From Marinovum sp. (GTDB lineage: Bacteria > Pseudomonadota > Alphaproteobacteria > Rhodobacterales > Rhodobacteraceae): DNA of 64,000 nucleotides. The DNA is taken from contig JAKVBH010000002.1 in assembly GCA_022447495.1 (NCBI GenBank), forward strand, positions 1-64,000. Direction: 5' to 3'. Positions within the stretch are counted from its first letter, which is position 1. The number at the start of each line of letters is the position of its first letter. Below are positions 1 to 9,116 of this stretch, piece by piece. Position numbers and translations under genes: made by a program. The notes under the pieces are model-generated. The model made no database searches. It worked only from the letters and a program-made list of their open reading frames with translations, and was not told where the DNA came from.

Positions 1-468
<468 letters not shown>

Positions 469-505
469 TCAGATTTAGGGGAAGAGAGATCGTCACCGTG
501 TCCGA

Positions 506-793
506 TTAGGACAAGATGCCGAGGATATCGCTCTCTTTCATGATCAAAAGCTCTTCGCCTTCAACGGTCACTTCGGTGCCGGACCATTTACCGAAGAGGA
601 TGCGGTCACCGGCGGACACGGCCATCTCGATGAGCTCGCCGCTGTCTTTGCGAGCGCCTGCGCCCACGGAGACAACTTCGCCTTCGGAAGGTTTTTCTTT
701 TGCGCTGTCAGGAATGATCAGGCCGCCTGCGGTCTTTTCTTCGGATTCGACGCGACGGACCAACACACGGTCATGAAGCGGAGTGAATGCCAT
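506..793 (-). CDS. groES: Co-chaperonin GroES
   Basis: This 95-residue protein is the heptameric lid of the GroEL chaperonin. It begins [14 protein letters not shown] and holds the mobile loop around residues 16-32 ([15 protein letters not shown]), both diagnostic of the family, and its length is exactly typical. The frame stays open 26 codons further upstream, but that extension would run into the CIRCE operator. The ATG at 793 has a good ribosome site (GGAGCT) just before it, so it is the chosen start. It is the first gene of the groES-groEL operon and is expected to be heat-inducible through HrcA. Confidence 0.98.
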   Translation of the reverse strand: MAFTPLHDRVLVRRVESEEKTAGGLIIPDSAKEKPSEGEVVSVGAGARKDSGELIEMAVSAGDRILFGKWSGTEVTVEGEELLIMKESDILGILS

Positions 794-860
794 CTTTGTA
801 GCTCCTTGGCTCAAAGTTATTTCGGTTTCCCCTGACTCCCCGTCAGGGTGGTCTCGGACG

Positions 861-887
861 CTATCACTCACACTTAGCGAGTGCTAA
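861..887 (-). promoter_or_regulatory. CIRCE operator (HrcA-binding inverted repeat) of groESL
   Basis: The sequence holds two 9-base arms, CTATCACTC and GAGTGCTAA, separated by exactly 9 bases. The right arm equals the CIRCE consensus (TTAGCACTC-N9-GAGTGCTAA) and the left arm matches it at 6 of 9 positions. It sits 68 bp upstream of the groES start. CIRCE is the known binding site of the heat-shock repressor HrcA; that HrcA acts here is inferred, since hrcA is not in the window. Confidence 0.93.
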
Positions 888-1017
888 CGGCGCCGAAATA
901 GGGATCGCGCCGATGTGAGTCAACTGTGAGGTGCAAAAAATTTTGGCCAAACGCACTTTGGTCCGACCGCGATTGACGTCCAACCTCCCTGGTGCCAAAC
1001 AGCGACAGGATCGATGC

Positions 1018-1757
1018 ATGGGTGTCTTAGTGTTTCAATTGGCTTTCACGATTTTTCGGGAAAAATTTTTGTTCGTTTTCGGCCTTGCCGCCATTCTCAA
1101 CGTTCCCATTTTTTTGAAGACATCGTTGGTTCAGGAGCAACCGCAGCTTCAAGCTTCCTAATAGTGGCTTTAACCGCTTTGGCGTTCCATAGAATGATCT
1201 TGGAAGCTGGACCCATGCCGCGAGAAGATCTTGAAAACGACATGCACTCCCCAATGAAGCCAAAGATTGGGAGGTTTTTGATCAACTTCTCACTTTGCCT
1301 TGTTCCACCAGTCAGCGTAGTTTTAGCGACGATCATCATCGTGGCTTCGTTTGCTCCTGAGGACTTTGTTAGATCTCGCTTCACCTTAGTCTACTCAATA
1401 GTCGTTTGGCCCGTCGTCATATTGGTTTTCTGTGCGGTTCTGGCCTGGATCGGAACGAGCCTCCCAGCAGCAGCCATTGGCGCGGACTCCAGCCTGCGAT
1501 TGGCTGCTCAGCGCGGCCTTAGATCCTTTTGGCGAACCATGGGCAGGCTCGTGATAGGAAACTTTGTCGTCTGGTTGATTGCCTTTTTGCTAGTCGATCG
1601 CCTATTTATGCTGATTTCCACGCACTTAAGCGACAACCTCCACATCGCATTTTTGTTCATCTTAGCGTCGCTCTCGCAACTCATCCTCTCCTTCCCCGCG
1701 ATGCTCACGGCATGCGCGTTATGCATGGCATACATCGAAGAGGGCGGGGAAACCTAA
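1018..1757 (+). pseudogene. Membrane protein gene with an apparent frameshift at a T7 tract
   Basis: Two overlapping frames together make one plausible polytopic membrane protein of about 245 residues. The frame starting at ATG 1018 encodes an amphipathic then hydrophobic N-terminus (FVFGLAAILNVPIF) and then meets a stop at 1159-1161. The adjacent frame, open to 1757, carries the remaining helices: SFLIVALTALAFH, CLVPPVSVVLATIIIVAS, IVVWPVVILVFCAVLAW, FVVWLIAFLLV and a last pair. Read alone, its first 35 residues look like out-of-frame translation (RPCRHSQRSHFF). A run of seven T at 1109-1115 lies where the frames should join, so a one-base loss, or -1 slippage during expression, would explain it. 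The function is unknown. The next gene (1799) is convergent. Confidence 0.5.
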
Positions 1758-1798
1758 GTAGTTCCAATCAAACGCTTCTTGCGCGCTCAAAAGCAAAC

Positions 1799-3001
1799 TT
1801 AGGTGTCCCCTGTGTCGCCGACGTCATGCACTTGTTGCAGCGACCGCGCCCAAAGTGAAAGCGCGAGCCCGGTCAGGGTCGCCGCCAACAAAAGCCCCAG
1901 AAGCATCCACGCCGAGCCATAGGCATCCATGAGCAGGCCCGTGCCCCAGGTGAGGCACGCCCCAACGGACACAACCATCGCCCCGCCCAATCCAGCCGCC
2001 TGACCGGCCAAATCGGGGTTCACATTGAGCGCGCCTGCATTGGCATTGGGCGTCGTGATCCCATTGCCGACACCGACCAAAATCGTGCTGCCAAAGACAA
2101 AAAGCGCGCTTTCAAAGCCCAGGGTCAACCACATCAACCCCAAGAGCGGCCCCGCACAGCCCACCACGCGCCCCGCGATCATCATGCGATTCACACCCAG
2201 CCGCTTGGAAAACCGATTGGAAAAGGCCGAGCCGCAGAAGAACCCAAAGGTGATCGACCCGATGTACCAGCCCAGCGCCGCGGTCGAGACGCCAAAATCC
2301 CGCGCCGCCACCAAAGGCGCGCCGGTGAGAAAGACGAAAAACGATCCCGTCGAAAACGCACTGGTCAGGGCATAGGCCCAGAACCGAGGGAACTCGAGCA
2401 AAGCCAAACGACCCTTGGCCTCTGTCGTCTCGGCGCGCACAACGCGGGTCTCGCCCACATCGACATTGCTCCACACCAAAAGCGCCGCGCCCACGCCCGC
2501 ATAGGTCCAAAAGATCGCGCGCCAGCCCAGCGCCGTATCCAGCAGCCCCCCGGCCAAAGGCCCCAACATCGGCACAATCGCCATGGCCATGGAAATGAGG
2601 CTCAACCGCGCCGCCGCCTCATCCTCCGCCGTGGTGTCGCGCACAATCGCCAAGGACAACGCGTGGCCCGATATCATCGCCGCCTGCAAAACGCGGAAGC
2701 CCAGAAAGACCCACACATCCTGGGACAACGCACATCCCACCGAAGCCAAGACAAAGACCGCAATCGACGCCAAAAGCACGGGCCGCCGCCCCACCCGGTC
2801 CGACAATGGCCCAACGACCATCTGCACCAAGGCTGTCACAGCCAAGTATCCGGCAATGGCCATGCTCACCGTGCCGTAATCTGCGTCCAAATCCTCGGCG
2901 ATCTGCACCAACGCGGGCAGGAACATATTGAGCGTGAGCGTCGACACTGCCGTGAGTGCGACAAGCGTGGCCAGCCTCGGCGGGGATGTGGGCACAGGCA
3001 T
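1799..3001 (-). CDS. MFS drug exporter, Bcr/CflA family
   Basis: This is a 400-residue inner-membrane transporter with 12 predicted helices. The loop 2-3 MFS signature GPLSDRVGRRPVLL is at residues 64-77, and the opening helix (MFLPALVQIAEDL) is typical of the Bcr/CflA drug:H+ antiporter branch of the DHA1 group. The frame extends 23 codons upstream, but the ATG at 3001 has AGGAAA in the right place and yields the normal short N-terminus, so it is preferred. Substrate cannot be told from sequence. It is transcribed away from the TraB/GumN gene at 3080, sharing a short divergent promoter region of about 78 bp. Confidence 0.9.
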   Translation of the reverse strand: MPVPTSPPRLATLVALTAVSTLTLNMFLPALVQIAEDLDADYGTVSMAIAGYLAVTALVQMVVGPLSDRVGRRPVLLASIAVFVLASVGCALSQDVWVFLGFRVLQAAMISGHALSLAIVRDTTAEDEAAARLSLISMAMAIVPMLGPLAGGLLDTALGWRAIFWTYAGVGAALLVWSNVDVGETRVVRAETTEAKGRLALLEFPRFWAYALTSAFSTGSFFVFLTGAPLVAARDFGVSTAALGWYIGSITFGFFCGSAFSNRFSKRLGVNRMMIAGRVVGCAGPLLGLMWLTLGFESALFVFGSTILVGVGNGITTPNANAGALNVNPDLAGQAAGLGGAMVVSVGACLTWGTGLLMDAYGSAWMLLGLLLAATLTGLALSLWARSLQQVHDVGDTGDT

Positions 3002-3079
3002 GGCGTTTCCTGACAGCAATAGACTTCTGAGATGTGTTGCCCATAGTCTGCGCAAAGCAACCAAGGACATCTAGAGTAT

Positions 3080-4078
3080 ATGCCTATAACCCGTTACCTC
3101 ACCCTTTGGATCACTCTTTTGCTTGCGCTGCCGGCCATGGTGGTTGCGCAATGCACCGGCACCGACATCCGCCCCTCTCTCACCGAGGCGGAACGTGCCG
3201 AAATCGAAGAGGCTGTGGGGTCAGAGCCATTCGCAGAAGGCAACTTCTGGCAAGCTACCCGCGGTGGTCGGACCTTTACCTTCATCGGCACCGTCCATAT
3301 CGATGACCCACGTTTGGACGGCATGCTCGCCTCGGTCGCGCCCCTGATCGATGGTGCGGATACGCTCTTTCTTGAGATGACCGCCCGCGAACAGGCCCAG
3401 CTTCAAAACCGCATCGCATCCGATCCTGGAATGATCCTGTTGTCAGAAGGCAGCTTGGACGCCCTCCTCCCAGCGCAGACATGGGCGACCCTCTCCAAAG
3501 CGGCCGAAGCTCGCGGCCTGCCCGCTCAGATGGCGGCACGTTTGCAGCCTTGGTATCTTTCCATCGTGCTGGCACTCCCGCCGTGTGTCCTGGCCAATGG
3601 CACACCCGAAGGGCTCGACGCCCGGATCGAAGCACGCGCCGATGCAGCAGGCATCCCCACCCAACCGCTGGAGCCGTTCGACACGCTGTTCGCACTTTTT
3701 GCTCGGAAGACCCTAGATGACCAAATCACCTTTCTCAGCGCGTCTGTCATGGAGGACGAGCAATCAGAAGACATGCTCGCCACCACACTCAATACGTTCT
3801 TCGAAGAAGCCCCCGCCGAGCTATGGCACATGTCGCGCATTTTGGCACGGCGCCAAATGCTCACGCTGGACCTAGACCCCGACGCGGTGTTCGACGAGTT
3901 GGAACAGACGCTTTTGATCGACCGCAACATCGCTTGGATAGATCGACTGTTGGAGGCCCCGGGAGATCAGGTCGTCGCAGCCTTCGGTGCAGCCCACCTC
4001 TTTGGCGAAGAGGGTGTGTTACAACTGATGGCCAATGAAGGCTTCGAGATCACCCGGTTGCGCCCCGTTGCGCAGTGA
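3080..4078 (+). CDS. TraB/GumN family protein, exported
   Basis: This 332-residue protein has a cleavable signal peptide (residues 1-24, hydrophobic core LWITLLLALPAMVVA), so it probably acts in the periplasm. The TraB/GumN (erythromycin-esterase-like) fold is indicated by the first-strand motif GTVHIDDPR (70-78), the LFLEMT strand and the late FGAAHLFGEEG motif near residues 302-312, where paired GxxH histidines are conserved in the family. Family members are thought to be metal-dependent hydrolases, but the substrate is not established. Cys25 follows the signal sequence, but Gln at -1 does not fit a lipobox. It is convergent with the peptidase gene at 4160, with a perfect hairpin between them. 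Confidence 0.87.
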   Translation: MPITRYLTLWITLLLALPAMVVAQCTGTDIRPSLTEAERAEIEEAVGSEPFAEGNFWQATRGGRTFTFIGTVHIDDPRLDGMLASVAPLIDGADTLFLEMTAREQAQLQNRIASDPGMILLSEGSLDALLPAQTWATLSKAAEARGLPAQMAARLQPWYLSIVLALPPCVLANGTPEGLDARIEARADAAGIPTQPLEPFDTLFALFARKTLDDQITFLSASVMEDEQSEDMLATTLNTFFEEAPAELWHMSRILARRQMLTLDLDPDAVFDELEQTLLIDRNIAWIDRLLEAPGDQVVAAFGAAHLFGEEGVLQLMANEGFEITRLRPVAQ

Positions 4079-4102
4079 CCGCGCGCTAGGTGACTGGATG
4101 TA

Positions 4103-4145
4103 AGAGCTATCTGCACGATTGAAGGCTTCAATCGTGCAGATAGCT
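4103..4145. repeat. Hairpin repeat copy A (perfect 19-bp stem) between convergent genes
   Basis: Bases 4104-4122 and 4126-4144 are exact reverse complements (left arm starts AGCTATCTGCACG) around a 3-base loop. The first 22 bases match a second locus at 37633 at 21 positions. Copy A lies between the ends of the TraB/GumN and M3-peptidase genes. It has no T-tract on either side, so it is not a classical terminator, although it may block transcription or protect mRNA 3' ends in both directions. Confidence 0.85.
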
Positions 4146-4159
4146 GCGGAGATTTGGTC

Positions 4160-6181
4160 TTAAGCCGCCAGTCCACGCCCCTTGAGAAGCGCCTCGACGC
4201 CGGGCAAACGGCCCCGGAAGGCGGTGTAGAGGTCTGCGGCTTCGAGCGATCCACCCGCACTGAGAATGTGGGTTTCCAACTTCTGCGCGGTCTCGGGATC
4301 GAAGGCATCTCCGGCTTCTTCGAAGGCTTCAAACGCATCGGCGTCCATAACCTCAGACCACATGTAGGAATAGTAGCCCGCGCTATAGCCGTCGCCTGAG
4401 AAGACATGGGCAAAGTGCGGTGTGGCGTGACGCATCCCAATTGCGGCTGGCATTCCAAGTTTATCAAGGGTTTCAGCCTGTTGCGTCATGGCATCCAAGG
4501 GTGCGGCACCGACGTGGAAATCGAGATCCACTAGCGCGGAGGCCACATATTCCACCGTCTGAAAGCCCATGTCAAAGGTCGCCGCGGCCAGAACTTTGTC
4601 GAGCATCGCCTTGGGCATCGCCTCGCCGGTGTCGGCGTGGGTGGCAAATTTTTCGAGAACTTCGGGCACTTCGAGCCAGTGTTCGTAGAGCTGCGAGGGC
4701 AGTTCCACAAAGTCACGCGCCACGGACGTCCCTGAAATCATTTCATAAGTCACGTCCGAGAGCATCTGATGCAGCGCATGCCCGAACTCATGGAACAAGG
4801 TCCGCGCATCGTCATAGGACAACAGTGCCGGGTTGCCTTTGGCAAAGTTGCACACATTGATCACAATGGGCGCGCGCACGTCCGGGAACTTGCGCTGGGA
4901 CTGGAACGCGGAGCACCAGGCACCTGAGCGTTTGGAGCCACGCGCGAAGTAGTCTCCAATGAAAACAGCCACATGTTTTCCATCACGGGTCACTTCCCAG
5001 GCGCGGCAATCGGGGTGATAAAGGTCCACTTCCAACGGCGCAAACTCCAATCCAAAGAGCCGCGTGGCGCAGCCAAACTGGGCTTCGATCATCCGGTCGA
5101 GTTGCAGGTAGGGTTTGAGCGCAGCCTCATCGAGATCATGCTCCGCCTTGCGCCGCTTCTCGGCATAGTAGCGCCAGTCCCAGGCCTTGAGCGTGTCGTT
5201 GACCCCATCGGCCTGCAACATGTCTTCAAGCACCTTGGCATCCGCATCCGCACGCGCTTTGGCAGGACCCCACACGTTCATGAGCAGCTCGCGCACGCGA
5301 TCCGGCGTTCCGGCCATTTCAGTCTCAAGCTTATAGCTCGCAAAATCATTATATCCCAAAAGCTTGGCCCGCTCTTCGCGCAGCTTGAGGATTTCTGTGG
5401 CGATCTCGCGATTATCGGTTTTGCCACCGTTCGCACCGCGCGCGGCCCAGGCCTTGTGCGCGATCTCACGCAGAGAGCGGTCGGGACAGGTCTGCAAGAA
5501 CGGCGCCACCAGCGAGCGCGAGAGCGTGACGACTGGCCCGTCTGACTCGCGCTCTTCTCCCGTCGAACGTGCGGCCTCCGCGAGATAGCCGGGAAGCGCA
5601 GCCAATGTCGCCTCATCCAGAACCATTTCCCATTCCCGCTCATCGGCGAGCAGGTTCTGCGAAAAGGCAGTTCCAAGCGTCGCGAGACGAGATTTAATCT
5701 CTTTCATCCGCGCCGCAGCATCTCCATCAAGCGCCGCACCTTGGCGGACCCAATTGCGGTGCATGAGATATAGGACGCGGGCCTGTTCTTCTGTTAAATC
5801 AGTGACTTTACGGTTTTCCCAGACGGTGCGGATGCGCGCCCAAAGCGCTACATTTCCATAGATTGCAGCGGAATGCGCGGCCATTTTCGGGGAAAACTCG
5901 CGCATGAGCCCTTCGCGGGTCTTGTTGCTGTCGGCACCTGCGAGATTGTAAAAGACGCTCGCCGCTTGGTTCAGTTTCGCCCCAGTGGTCATCAACGCTT
6001 CGACCGTATTGGCAAAAGTGGGCGCGTCGGTTTGCTCGGCGATGGCAACCGTCTCGTCGAGGTCTGCGGCCAATGCGGCGTCCAGCGCAGGGGCAAAGTG
6101 GCTGTCCTCAATCTCAGCGAAGGGCGCGATGCCAAAGGGGGTTTGCCAATCGGCAAGAAGCGGGTTTTGGGCGTCTGTCAT
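4160..6181 (-). CDS. M3 family zinc metallopeptidase (oligopeptidase A / Dcp type)
   Basis: This 673-residue cytoplasmic peptidase degrades short peptides, such as those released by other proteases or cleaved signal peptides. The gluzincin motif HEFGH is at about residues 464-468, within FHEFGHALHQML, and the third zinc ligand lies downstream near FVELPSQLYEHW. Length and the all-helical N-terminal half fit the OpdA/Dcp group; no signal peptide is seen. Whether it is oligopeptidase A or a dipeptidyl carboxypeptidase cannot be decided here. The start has a strong site (AAAGGAG). It appears monocistronic and convergent with the TraB/GumN gene. Confidence 0.93.
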   Translation of the reverse strand: MTDAQNPLLADWQTPFGIAPFAEIEDSHFAPALDAALAADLDETVAIAEQTDAPTFANTVEALMTTGAKLNQAASVFYNLAGADSNKTREGLMREFSPKMAAHSAAIYGNVALWARIRTVWENRKVTDLTEEQARVLYLMHRNWVRQGAALDGDAAARMKEIKSRLATLGTAFSQNLLADEREWEMVLDEATLAALPGYLAEAARSTGEERESDGPVVTLSRSLVAPFLQTCPDRSLREIAHKAWAARGANGGKTDNREIATEILKLREERAKLLGYNDFASYKLETEMAGTPDRVRELLMNVWGPAKARADADAKVLEDMLQADGVNDTLKAWDWRYYAEKRRKAEHDLDEAALKPYLQLDRMIEAQFGCATRLFGLEFAPLEVDLYHPDCRAWEVTRDGKHVAVFIGDYFARGSKRSGAWCSAFQSQRKFPDVRAPIVINVCNFAKGNPALLSYDDARTLFHEFGHALHQMLSDVTYEMISGTSVARDFVELPSQLYEHWLEVPEVLEKFATHADTGEAMPKAMLDKVLAAATFDMGFQTVEYVASALVDLDFHVGAAPLDAMTQQAETLDKLGMPAAIGMRHATPHFAHVFSGDGYSAGYYSYMWSEVMDADAFEAFEEAGDAFDPETAQKLETHILSAGGSLEAADLYTAFRGRLPGVEALLKGRGLAA

Positions 6182-6893
6182 AGAGATCTCCTTTGATCCA
6201 TGACCTAAGTCGCGATAACCCGACTATCCAGCCCTGCGTGTTATTCTGTGGCAATTGCTTGGGGGGCGCTATGGTTGGTACCCAACTCACAACATTATAA
6301 GCCCGCCGCGAACGCCCTTTTTTGCGATAGGCGCGGTAACATCTGTCAAGGATGTAGAGAAAAGGCGCTCTGACGGTTCGGAGACGTCCACAGCAGGGAC
6401 GGCCTTTATGGTGGCAGGCATACCCGTGGAGCGGGAGATCACTGTCGCATCGTCGCCATGTGGGCGGCGGCAAGCGCATCGTCGAAACCGTCCACATTTT
6501 TTTGGTGTAATCCATATCGACCGCTCCGCCTGGGTGAAGATGCGCAGACCAGCGGCCTTCGATGCCGAGCGTTTCACCTGAGCATTGCCTGTGGAGCAAA
6601 ACCGACGAAAGTTTGCTGGGTGGTGGGAGGCGACTTGGACCGCCAAACTGCCTATGTCCAAAGGGGTGAGTTGCACCCCAGAACATCGCCGTTTGCGGCG
6701 GTCACAATTTTGGCGGTGCGGTCGCTCTTTACAACGCGCACAACGTGACGTGTCGCTTCGGCGGAAAAGTCGCGGCCATCGCCATCGTGGGTGTCGATCT
6801 CGTCATAGGTCTAGTCAACGACGAGAACGGGCGTGAGCATAATGCGGGTTTCGCAGCCACGTGCACCCCGCAAAAGAGCGCACGGGGCAAACC
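6182..6893. other. 712-bp stretch without an intact gene
   Basis: No reading frame here has a convincing start, ribosome site and protein-like composition together. On the minus strand around 6670-6810 a stretch reads YDEIDTHDGDGRDFSAEAT and onward with natural-looking composition, followed by several frame changes and stops. This suggests the remains of a decayed gene, but I cannot name the family. On the plus strand 6678-6896 is open for about 70 codons but lacks a sensible start. The promoter of the peptidase at 6181 should lie in the left end. Confidence 0.5.
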
Positions 6894-7310
6894 TTAGGCG
6901 GCGGCGTCCAGCATCTCTTTGATGGTGACGTCCGACACGCGCGCAAACGCCTCCATCCACGCAAGCATTTCGAGCGGCGAAAGACCCTCCCTGGCACGTT
7001 CCTTGATCGCATAGGCCAGCGACATGCCAACTGTTGGCAAAACCCCGATCATCCGAGAGTTCAGTTGATACCGACCGATGATTTGAGTGGCTTTTGCCTC
7101 CAGCGCCTGTTTGCGGTGAAGATTGCGCACTGCGTAGCCCAGAAGATCGGTAAAAATGACTTTCTGTTTCATTGGGCCTTGCGGCAGGGCGCTGCGCCAT
7201 TCGGGCGCTTGTCGCATCAGTTTTTGAAAGAAGACCAGGGCGATCTCGTCCAATTCTGGCTCGATCCGGGCGTAGCTGGTTTGCACAGCGTGGTAGTACT
7301 CTGGGGTCAT
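6894..7310 (-). CDS. Globin-like protein without the usual proximal histidine
   Basis: The 138-residue protein aligns by eye with single-domain bacterial globins of the Vitreoscilla type. The region PTVGMSLAYAIKE (92-104) matches PIVGQELLGAIKE of that protein position for position. Counting back without gaps, the proximal heme ligand (F8 His in KHCQAG) falls on Tyr81 (RYQLNS), and the B10 tyrosine position is Phe28. The only histidines are His7 and His65, neither at a ligand position. It may therefore bind heme atypically (through Tyr) or not at all, perhaps acting as a sensor. The start has an excellent GGAGAAGGA site. The upstream gene murJ is divergent. Confidence 0.75.
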   Translation of the reverse strand: MTPEYYHAVQTSYARIEPELDEIALVFFQKLMRQAPEWRSALPQGPMKQKVIFTDLLGYAVRNLHRKQALEAKATQIIGRYQLNSRMIGVLPTVGMSLAYAIKERAREGLSPLEMLAWMEAFARVSDVTIKEMLDAAA

Positions 7311-7568
7311 GTTCCTTCTCCATTCTGGGTAGAGAACACGTGGCAGAACATCCTTTATGAGGCGTTACCATCTGCTCACTCAACCGCAATTGCCTTGACA
7401 TTTTGTTCGGGTGACTTGGGCGTTGGCTTGGCAGTTTCTTCTTATTCCTTGAGGAAATTGTGCCGCTAAATACTGACGTGTTCTTGTGCCAATCGGGCGC
7501 GCATCCTTATGGGCCCCTTTCACCCATGGCTGATCTGGACTAAGCCCAAACCGCCAGGAGGCGTGCCC

Positions 7569-9116
7569 ATGAAACCCATCCGATTTGTCGCCGGTGTCCT
7601 CACCGTTGGATTTTGGACCCTGATGAGCCGGGTGATGGGCGTCGTGCGCGAAGTGTTAATCCTCGGGCTTATTGGCCCCGGCCCGGTCATGGATGCCTTT
7701 GTAGCCGCCTTTCGCTTGCCCAACATGTTTCGCCGCTTCTTTGCCGAAGGCGCGTTTAACACGGCGTTTGTCCCGATGTTCTCCAAACGCTTGGAAGCCG
7801 ACGACGGGCCGATGGGGTTTGCATCAGATGCGTTTGCAGGTCTGGGATTTGCGCTGCTCGTGCTGACGGCGCTCTCGATGATCTTTATGCCCGCGCTAGT
7901 CTGGGCCACTGCTGGCGGCTTTGCTGGAACGGACCGTTTTGACTTGACTGTGGGGTTTGGGCGCATTGTTTTTCCCTATATTCTGTTCATCTCCTTGGCC
8001 GCGTTGATCTCTGGAATGCTCAACGCGTCCGGTCGATTCGCGGCCGCGGCGGCGGCCCCGGTCCTCCTCAACATCATTGTCTCGATCGCAATGATTGCCG
8101 CTCATTTCACCAGCCGCTCTGCAGCGCTGTATCTGATTTGCAGCATTCCCATCGCGGGCGTGGCGCAACTGGCATTGGTGTGGATCGCTGCGCATCGCGC
8201 GGGGCTCAAAATCATGCCGCGCCGCCCCAAATGGACACCGCAGATGCGCAACTTGGTGGCTGTGGCCCTGCCCGCCGCACTGGCTGGCGGCGTGATGCAG
8301 ATCAATCTGCTTGTGGGTCAACAAGTGGCCTCACAATTCGATAGTGCCGTGGGCTGGCTCTATGCCGCCGACCGGCTTTACCAATTGCCACTGGGCGTTG
8401 TGGGCATCGCCGTAGGGATTGTGCTTTTGCCGGATCTCTCACGGCGGCTCGAAGCCAATGACCTTGCCGGATCACGCGCGGCCTTTTCTCGCGCGGGTGA
8501 GATGGCCTTGGCGCTGACCATCCCTTCGGCTGTGGCTTTGGTTGTAGTACCCCTTCCAACGGTTTCAGTCCTTTTTGAACGCGGCGCGACGGATGCAGAT
8601 GACGTCGCTGCAATCGCCGTGGCCGTCGCACTTTATGGCATCGGGCTTCCTGCGTTTGTGTTGCAAAAGGTTCTGCAACCGCTGTTCTTCGCCCGCGAAG
8701 ACACCAAACGCCCGTTCCGCTATGCAGTTTGGGCCATGGTGATCAACGCAGTGCTTGCCATTGGCCTTGCCATGCCTTTGGGATGGATTGCCCCGGCTAT
8801 CGCGACAAGCGCCGCCGGTTGGGCCATGGTCCTATTTCTTGCCATCGGTGCGCGCAGCATGGGCGATGTGGCCAAGTTCGACGTACGGTTCCGTCGACGT
8901 ATCTGGCGCATCGTGGCCGCCTCATTGGTCATGGGGGCCGTGCTCTTTGGCGCCAATCTGCTCCTGGGGCCTTGGTTGGCCGTGGCCTATGTCCGGTTCG
9001 TCGCCTTGGCCGCGTTGATCACGGTGGGCATTGTGAGCTACGCCATTACGGCGCAGCTCTTTGGAGCGTTTAGCTTGGGTGAGATCAAAGCAATCCTGCG
9101 CCGCTCCAGGTCCTAG
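7569..9116 (+). CDS. murJ: Lipid II flippase MurJ
   Basis: MurJ flips undecaprenyl-linked peptidoglycan precursor (lipid II) across the inner membrane. The 515-residue protein has about 14 hydrophobic segments and the MviN/MurJ landmarks: an N-terminal TLMSRVMGVVREVLI helix, the PNMFRRFFAEGAFNTAFVP motif near residues 50-70, and RLYQLPLGVVGIAVGIVLLP around residue 275. The frame is open 20 codons upstream, but CCAGGAGG directly precedes ATG 7569. It ends by sharing four bases (CTAG) with the stop of the convergent permease gene, which leaves no room for a terminator. Confidence 0.97.
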   Translation: MKPIRFVAGVLTVGFWTLMSRVMGVVREVLILGLIGPGPVMDAFVAAFRLPNMFRRFFAEGAFNTAFVPMFSKRLEADDGPMGFASDAFAGLGFALLVLTALSMIFMPALVWATAGGFAGTDRFDLTVGFGRIVFPYILFISLAALISGMLNASGRFAAAAAAPVLLNIIVSIAMIAAHFTSRSAALYLICSIPIAGVAQLALVWIAAHRAGLKIMPRRPKWTPQMRNLVAVALPAALAGGVMQINLLVGQQVASQFDSAVGWLYAADRLYQLPLGVVGIAVGIVLLPDLSRRLEANDLAGSRAAFSRAGEMALALTIPSAVALVVVPLPTVSVLFERGATDADDVAAIAVAVALYGIGLPAFVLQKVLQPLFFAREDTKRPFRYAVWAMVINAVLAIGLAMPLGWIAPAIATSAAGWAMVLFLAIGARSMGDVAKFDVRFRRRIWRIVAASLVMGAVLFGANLLLGPWLAVAYVRFVALAALITVGIVSYAITAQLFGAFSLGEIKAILRRSRS

